16,844 nucleotides of DNA from contig JAGDBR010000050.1 in NCBI GenBank assembly GCA_017958935.1, positions 1 through 16,844 on the forward strand, read 5' to 3'. Under the pieces are notes generated by a model. That model saw only the letters and a list, made by a program, of their open reading frames with translations. It was not told the DNA's origin and did no database searches. Of this stretch, positions 14,078-16,844 are shown piece after piece (position 1 is the first letter of the stretch; each line of letters opens with the position of its first letter). The position numbers and the translations under genes were made by a program. Source of the stretch: Lachnospiraceae bacterium (lineage in GTDB: Bacteria; Bacillota_A; Clostridia; Lachnospirales; Lachnospiraceae).

Positions 14078-14302
14078 CGCTGTGGCATGATAGCGATGAT
14101 GTGTGAGGTTGCCGGTGCATAGGCAGCATCGGGTTTTTTACACGGAGCGAATGTCAAGTTATCTAAACTGGCGACAAGTCACTGTACAGGTTCTGCGAGG
14201 CTGAAGCAGAGAAAAGCGCCGTGTGGACAGGACACACACGGGCACGTGTACAGTCACCGCTTGTTCGACTTGAAAAAGTGCGAAAAGGAGGCGACTTTTT
14301 TT
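14078..14302 (+). promoter_or_regulatory. structured S10 operon leader with early attenuator
   Basis: A 225-base untranslated leader. It starts with a small hairpin (CGCT/AGCG, 14078-14095). An intrinsic terminator follows: CCGGTGC (14111-14117) with GCATCGG (14125-14131) and six Ts (14133-14138). Beyond it, a long-range helix of ACTGTACA (14181-14188) with TGTACAGT (14247-14254), extended by CGACAAG (14172-14178) with CTTGTTCG (14260-14267, one bulge), encloses two hairpins: TCTGC/GCAGA (14192-14210) and CCGTGTG/CACACGG (14219-14241). The layout suggests attenuation control of ribosomal protein synthesis, in E. coli done by L4; the regulator here is unknown. Confidence 0.7.
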
Positions 14303-14614
14303 ATGGCAAAGAACATTATGAGAATCACCCTGAAGGCGTACGATCATCAGCTGATCGACAATTCCGCGGCGAAGATCGTGGACACGGTCAAGAAGGCCGG
14401 CGCCCTGGTGAGCGGTCCGGTACCGCTTCCGACGAAGAAGGAGATCATTACGATCATCCGCGCGGTGCATAAGTACAAGGACTCTCGTGAGCAGTTCGAA
14501 CAGAGGACCCATAAGCGTCTGATCGATGTCATTGCCCCGAATCAGAAGGTTGTCGACGCTCTGTCGAAACTCGACCTTCCGGCCGGCGTCAGCATCGACA
14601 TCAAGATGCAGTAA
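14303..14614 (+). CDS. rpsJ: 30S ribosomal protein S10
   Basis: This 103-aa protein of the small subunit head (also the NusE antitermination factor in well-studied bacteria) begins [15 protein letters not shown]. It contains [12 protein letters not shown] and the diagnostic [21 protein letters not shown]. The frame is open from 14246, but homology and AAGGAGG at 14285-14291 place the start at ATG 14303. The length is normal. It is the first gene of the S10 operon and follows a long structured leader. The Shine-Dalgarno can lie in the loop of an A-T stem (14273-14300). Confidence 0.98.
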   Translation: MAKNIMRITLKAYDHQLIDNSAAKIVDTVKKAGALVSGPVPLPTKKEIITIIRAVHKYKDSREQFEQRTHKRLIDVIAPNQKVVDALSKLDLPAGVSIDIKMQ

Positions 14615-14689
14615 ATCCTCTACAAACATTCCTGTGCATGGCGAAAAGCCGCACTAGGATGGTCCGGTCCGCTGCCGGACCCGCTGTAG
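14615..14689 (+). promoter_or_regulatory. compact folded element between rpsJ and rplC
   Basis: The 95-base gap contains several nested pairings. GTGC-AT-GGC, a GAAAA loop, then GCC-GCAC (14634-14654) makes a stem with a two-base bulge. ATCCT (14615-14619) with AGGAT (14656-14660) closes it. Right beside it is a perfect hairpin, GGTCCGG/CCGGACC (14661-14681). CTACA (14620-14624) with TGTAG (14685-14689) offers an alternative closing helix. No T-tract follows. It ends nine bases before the rplC ribosome-binding site, so it could be a protein-binding or processing site. Confidence 0.5.
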
Positions 14690-14709
14690 TTCAAAACAGG
14701 AGGTAGAAA

Positions 14710-15345
14710 ATGAAGAAAGCGATTTTAGCGACCAAAGTCGGCATGACGCAAGTCTTCGACGAAACCGGTAATCTGATCCCGGTGACGGTCCTTCAGGCAG
14801 GTCCCTGTTCCGTGCTTCAGGTGAAGACGGAAGAGAAGGACGGCTACAAGGCCGTGGTAGTCGGTTTCTCCGACATCAGAGAAAAACTCGTGAACAAGCC
14901 TGTCAAGGGCCAGTTCGACAAAGCCGGTGTCTCCTATAAGAGATACATCCGCGAGCTCAAGCTCGAGAACGCGGACGAGTTCTCCGTCAAGGACGACATC
15001 AAGGCCGACATTTTCGCTGCAGGCGACCTGATCGATGCGACTGCCATCTCGAAGGGCAAGGGCTTCCAGGGTGCTATCAGACGTTACGGCCAGCACAGAG
15101 GACCCATGGCGCACGGTTCCAAGTTCCACCGTCATCAGGGTTCCAACGGTTCCAGTGCTACTCCGAGCCACGTTCGCAAGGGTAAGGGAATGCCGGGTCA
15201 CATGGGTTCTGTCCGCGTGACCATGCAGAATCTCACCGTCGTCCGTGTGGATGCTGAGAACAATCTTCTCTTAGTCAAGGGTTCTGTCCCGGGCGCGAAG
15301 AAGGCCCTCATCACCGTCAGAGAAGCAGTGAAAACCGCGAAGTAA
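14710..15345 (+). CDS. rplC: 50S ribosomal protein L3
   Basis: This 211-aa large-subunit protein nucleates early 50S assembly and reaches towards the peptidyl transferase centre. [16 protein letters not shown] and the central loop [15 protein letters not shown], then [23 protein letters not shown], are characteristic. GAGG-rich AGGAGGT (14698-14704) precedes the ATG. The extended loop (about residues 125-165) uses more T-ending codons than most of the window, but the protein is intact. Confidence 0.97.
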   Translation: MKKAILATKVGMTQVFDETGNLIPVTVLQAGPCSVLQVKTEEKDGYKAVVVGFSDIREKLVNKPVKGQFDKAGVSYKRYIRELKLENADEFSVKDDIKADIFAAGDLIDATAISKGKGFQGAIRRYGQHRGPMAHGSKFHRHQGSNGSSATPSHVRKGKGMPGHMGSVRVTMQNLTVVRVDAENNLLLVKGSVPGAKKALITVREAVKTAK

Positions 15346-15375
15346 CGGAAGGTAGATGAAAGGAGGATAAACCAG

Positions 15376-15996
15376 ATGGCTAAAGTATCTGTGTACAATA
15401 TGCAGGGCCAGGAGACCGGTACGATCGAACTCAACGATAAGATCTTCGGTGTCGAGGCCAACCAGCATTTGATCAAGATGGCCGTTGTGAACCATCTCGC
15501 AGCGATGCGTCAGGGCACACAGAAGGCCAAGACGCGCGGCGAGGTCTCCGGAGGCGGCATCAAGCCGTGGAGACAGAAGGGCACCGGCCATGCGCGCCAG
15601 GGCTCCATCAGAGCTCCGCAGTGGACGCACGGCGGCGTCGTTTTCGCCCCGGTCCCGCGCGATTATTCCTTCAAGATGAACAAGAAGGAAAAGAGAGCCG
15701 CCCTGTTCGGCGCACTTTCGGCGAAGGTCGCCGACGGCAAGTTCTACGTGCTTGACGAGTTCAGCCTGGACGAGATCAAGACGAAGAAGTTCGTCGAAGT
15801 GCTGAACAACCTGAAGGCGGAGAAGGCACTGGTCGTCGTCGACGACGGCAACACGAACGTCGTTCTTTCCGGCCGCAACGTCGCCGACGTGCAGACGACC
15901 CCGGTCAACGGCATCAACGTCTACGATGTCCTGAAGCACGATTCCTTCGTCATCACGAAGGCCGGTGTGGAAGCAATCGAGGAGGTGTACGCATAA
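15376..15996 (+). CDS. rplD: 50S ribosomal protein L4
   Basis: This 206-aa large-subunit protein lines the exit tunnel. Its long internal loop is visible ([23 protein letters not shown], written here in two parts: [11 protein letters not shown], then [12 protein letters not shown]), followed by [29 protein letters not shown] lies about ten bases ahead of the ATG. In E. coli L4 represses its own operon by binding the S10 leader; whether it does so here is not shown. The stop codon overlaps the start of rplW by one base (TAATG), so the two are translationally coupled. Confidence 0.97.
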   Translation: MAKVSVYNMQGQETGTIELNDKIFGVEANQHLIKMAVVNHLAAMRQGTQKAKTRGEVSGGGIKPWRQKGTGHARQGSIRAPQWTHGGVVFAPVPRDYSFKMNKKEKRAALFGALSAKVADGKFYVLDEFSLDEIKTKKFVEVLNNLKAEKALVVVDDGNTNVVLSGRNVADVQTTPVNGINVYDVLKHDSFVITKAGVEAIEEVYA

Positions 15997-16295
15997 TGGC
16001 AAACGTTCAGTACTATGATGTGATCCTGAAGCCGGTCGTCACCGAGAAGTCCATGGACGGCATGGCGATCAAGCGCTATACCTTCCTGGTCCATCCGGAT
16101 GCGAACAAGACCATGATCAAGGAAGCGGTCGAGAAGATGTTCCCGGGGACGAAGGTCCAGAAGGTGAACACGATCAACCAGGACGGCAAGACCCGCCGCC
16201 GCGGCCGTATCGAAGGCAAGACGAACAAGACCAAAAAGGCCATCGTCCAGCTGACGGAAGACTCGAAAGAGATTGAAATCTTCTCGGGCCTGTAA
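15996..16295 (+). CDS. rplW: 50S ribosomal protein L23
   Basis: This 99-aa protein sits at the tunnel exit and is the docking point for trigger factor and SRP. Typical features are [14 protein letters not shown] near the N-terminus, [22 protein letters not shown], and [20 protein letters not shown]. The ATG overlaps the rplD stop by one base, and the ribosome-binding site (GAGGAGGTG) lies within the end of rplD. It is separated from rplB by an unusually long spacer. Confidence 0.97.
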   Translation: MANVQYYDVILKPVVTEKSMDGMAIKRYTFLVHPDANKTMIKEAVEKMFPGTKVQKVNTINQDGKTRRRGRIEGKTNKTKKAIVQLTEDSKEIEIFSGL

Positions 16296-16297
16296 GA

Positions 16298-16385
16298 CAA
16301 GCCTTCGGCCTTGATGCGCGGATGCCCCGGAAGGGGAGAGCGCGAACGCGCGTTCCGCGCCGCGGAAACGCCGCGGGCGTTTCCG
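16298..16385 (+). repeat. series of hairpins between rplW and rplB
   Basis: Within the 140-base spacer there are four successive inverted repeats: CAAGCC/GGCCTTG (16298-16313, one bulge), CCCC-GGAA-GGGG (16325-16336), the palindrome GAACGCGCGTTC (16344-16355) and the perfect 10-bp stem CGGAAACGCC-GCG-GGCGTTTCCG (16363-16385). None is followed by a T-tract, so they are not intrinsic terminators. They could be processing, pausing or mRNA-stability elements. Confidence 0.55.
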
Positions 16386-16435
16386 GAACTATGCACATGT
16401 CAAGTGCGAAAAGAAACAAAGGAGAATGAACCGAA

Positions 16436-16844
16436 ATGGGAATTAAAAAGTATAATCCCTATACACCCTCGAGACGGCAGATGTCCGGCTACGATTTCGC
16501 GGAGATCACGAAGTCCACGCCCGAGAAGTCGCTGACGACTTCCCTGAAGAAGAACTCCGGCCGCAACAACCAGGGCAAGATCACCGTCCGTCATCACGGC
16601 GGCGGCTCGAGAAGAAAGTACCGCATCATCGACTTCAAGCGTCAGAAGGACGCGATCCCGGCGAAGGTCACCGCGATCGAATACGATCCGAACCGCACCG
16701 CGAACATCGCGCTGATCGTCTACACGGACGGCACGAAGTCTTACATCCTGGCTCCGGAAGGCCTGAAGGTCGGCCAGACCGTCATGAACGGCGAGCACGC
16801 CGAGGCGGTCGTCGGCAACTGCCTGCCGCTCCAGAACATCCCGA
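16436..16844 (+). CDS. rplB: 50S ribosomal protein L2 (3' end missing)
   Basis: The frame runs off the window end after 136 complete codons of the usual 275 or so. [21 protein letters not shown], shown here only as its landmarks [14 protein letters not shown] and GYDF, then [26 protein letters not shown] (landmarks [14 protein letters not shown] and [11 protein letters not shown]), are diagnostic for L2, an rRNA-binding protein essential for subunit joining and the peptidyl transferase centre. AAAGGAG (16418-16424) lies 11 bases ahead of ATG 16436. An out-of-frame ATG at 16426 opens only a six-codon frame. Confidence 0.96.
   Translation, partial: MGIKKYNPYTPSRRQMSGYDFAEITKSTPEKSLTTSLKKNSGRNNQGKITVRHHGGGSRRKYRIIDFKRQKDAIPAKVTAIEYDPNRTANIALIVYTDGTKSYILAPEGLKVGQTVMNGEHAEAVVGNCLPLQNIP

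Noticed and set aside
16426..16446. Six-codon ORF overlapping the rplB start
   Set aside because: Its ATG is only about two bases from the Shine-Dalgarno core, and the frame is too short to support as a leader peptide without conservation data.
1..16844. CRISPR array, tRNA, insertion sequence, prophage or defence genes
   Set aside because: No regularly spaced long repeats, no tRNA cloverleaf, and no transposase, integrase, nuclease-helicase or restriction motif was found on either strand.

Overview
This window looks like chromosomal core sequence from a GC-rich anaerobic member of the Firmicutes, most likely class Clostridia. The evidence is a pyrophosphate-driven membrane ion pump of the K+-dependent type, a two-gene SufC-SufB iron-sulfur system, a fused SecDF, strong AGGAGG-type ribosome-binding sites, and consensus sigma-A promoters with 17-bp spacers. 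I found no tRNA, rRNA, CRISPR array, insertion sequence, integrase or phage gene. Every confident gene lies on the + strand; the many long minus-strand ORFs are GC-codon shadows.

Layout. (1) 1-363: the end of a NYN-domain ribonuclease of the Rae1/YacP family, cut by the window edge, followed by an intrinsic terminator. (2) 532-2717: promoter and gene for HppA, then a terminator. (3) 2833-3417: a 585-base spacer holding a degenerate 13-bp tandem repeat, GC-rich hairpins, a strong promoter and the L10 leader with its attenuator. It feeds rplJ and rplL (3418-4338), closed by a terminator. (4) 4400-6389: an MFS permease and an overlapping SDR oxidoreductase. (5) 6452-10435: promoter, secDF, a terminator-like hairpin, tgt and yajC. 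(6) 10580-13998: sufC, sufB, an aldo/keto reductase and an SGNH-type lipoprotein. (7) 14012-16844: phased A-tracts, a promoter and a long structured leader ahead of the S10 operon (rpsJ, rplC, rplD, rplW, rplB), with rplB cut by the window end.

How it fits together. Two ribosomal-protein operons (L10/L12 and S10) frame the protein-export genes SecDF and YajC, a tRNA-modification enzyme (Tgt), an Fe-S assembly pair and a pyrophosphate-powered cation pump. In the usual Firmicutes order rae1 lies upstream of secE-nusG-rplKAJL-rpoBC. Here rae1 and rplJL are still close, but rplKA and rpoBC are missing and hppA sits between them, so the ancestral block seems to have been broken up.

The coding content is ordinary. 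The most interesting material is non-coding: the S10 leader (early intrinsic terminator followed by a multi-branched domain), a compact folded element between rpsJ and rplC, a string of hairpins between rplW and rplB, the 13-bp repeat array upstream of rplJ, and phased A-tracts at the S10 promoter. Protein oddities are an alanine in place of the usual membrane aspartate in the SecF half of SecDF, a lipobox on YajC, and a divergent C-terminal motif in HppA. All structures were found by eye and have not been folded by computer.
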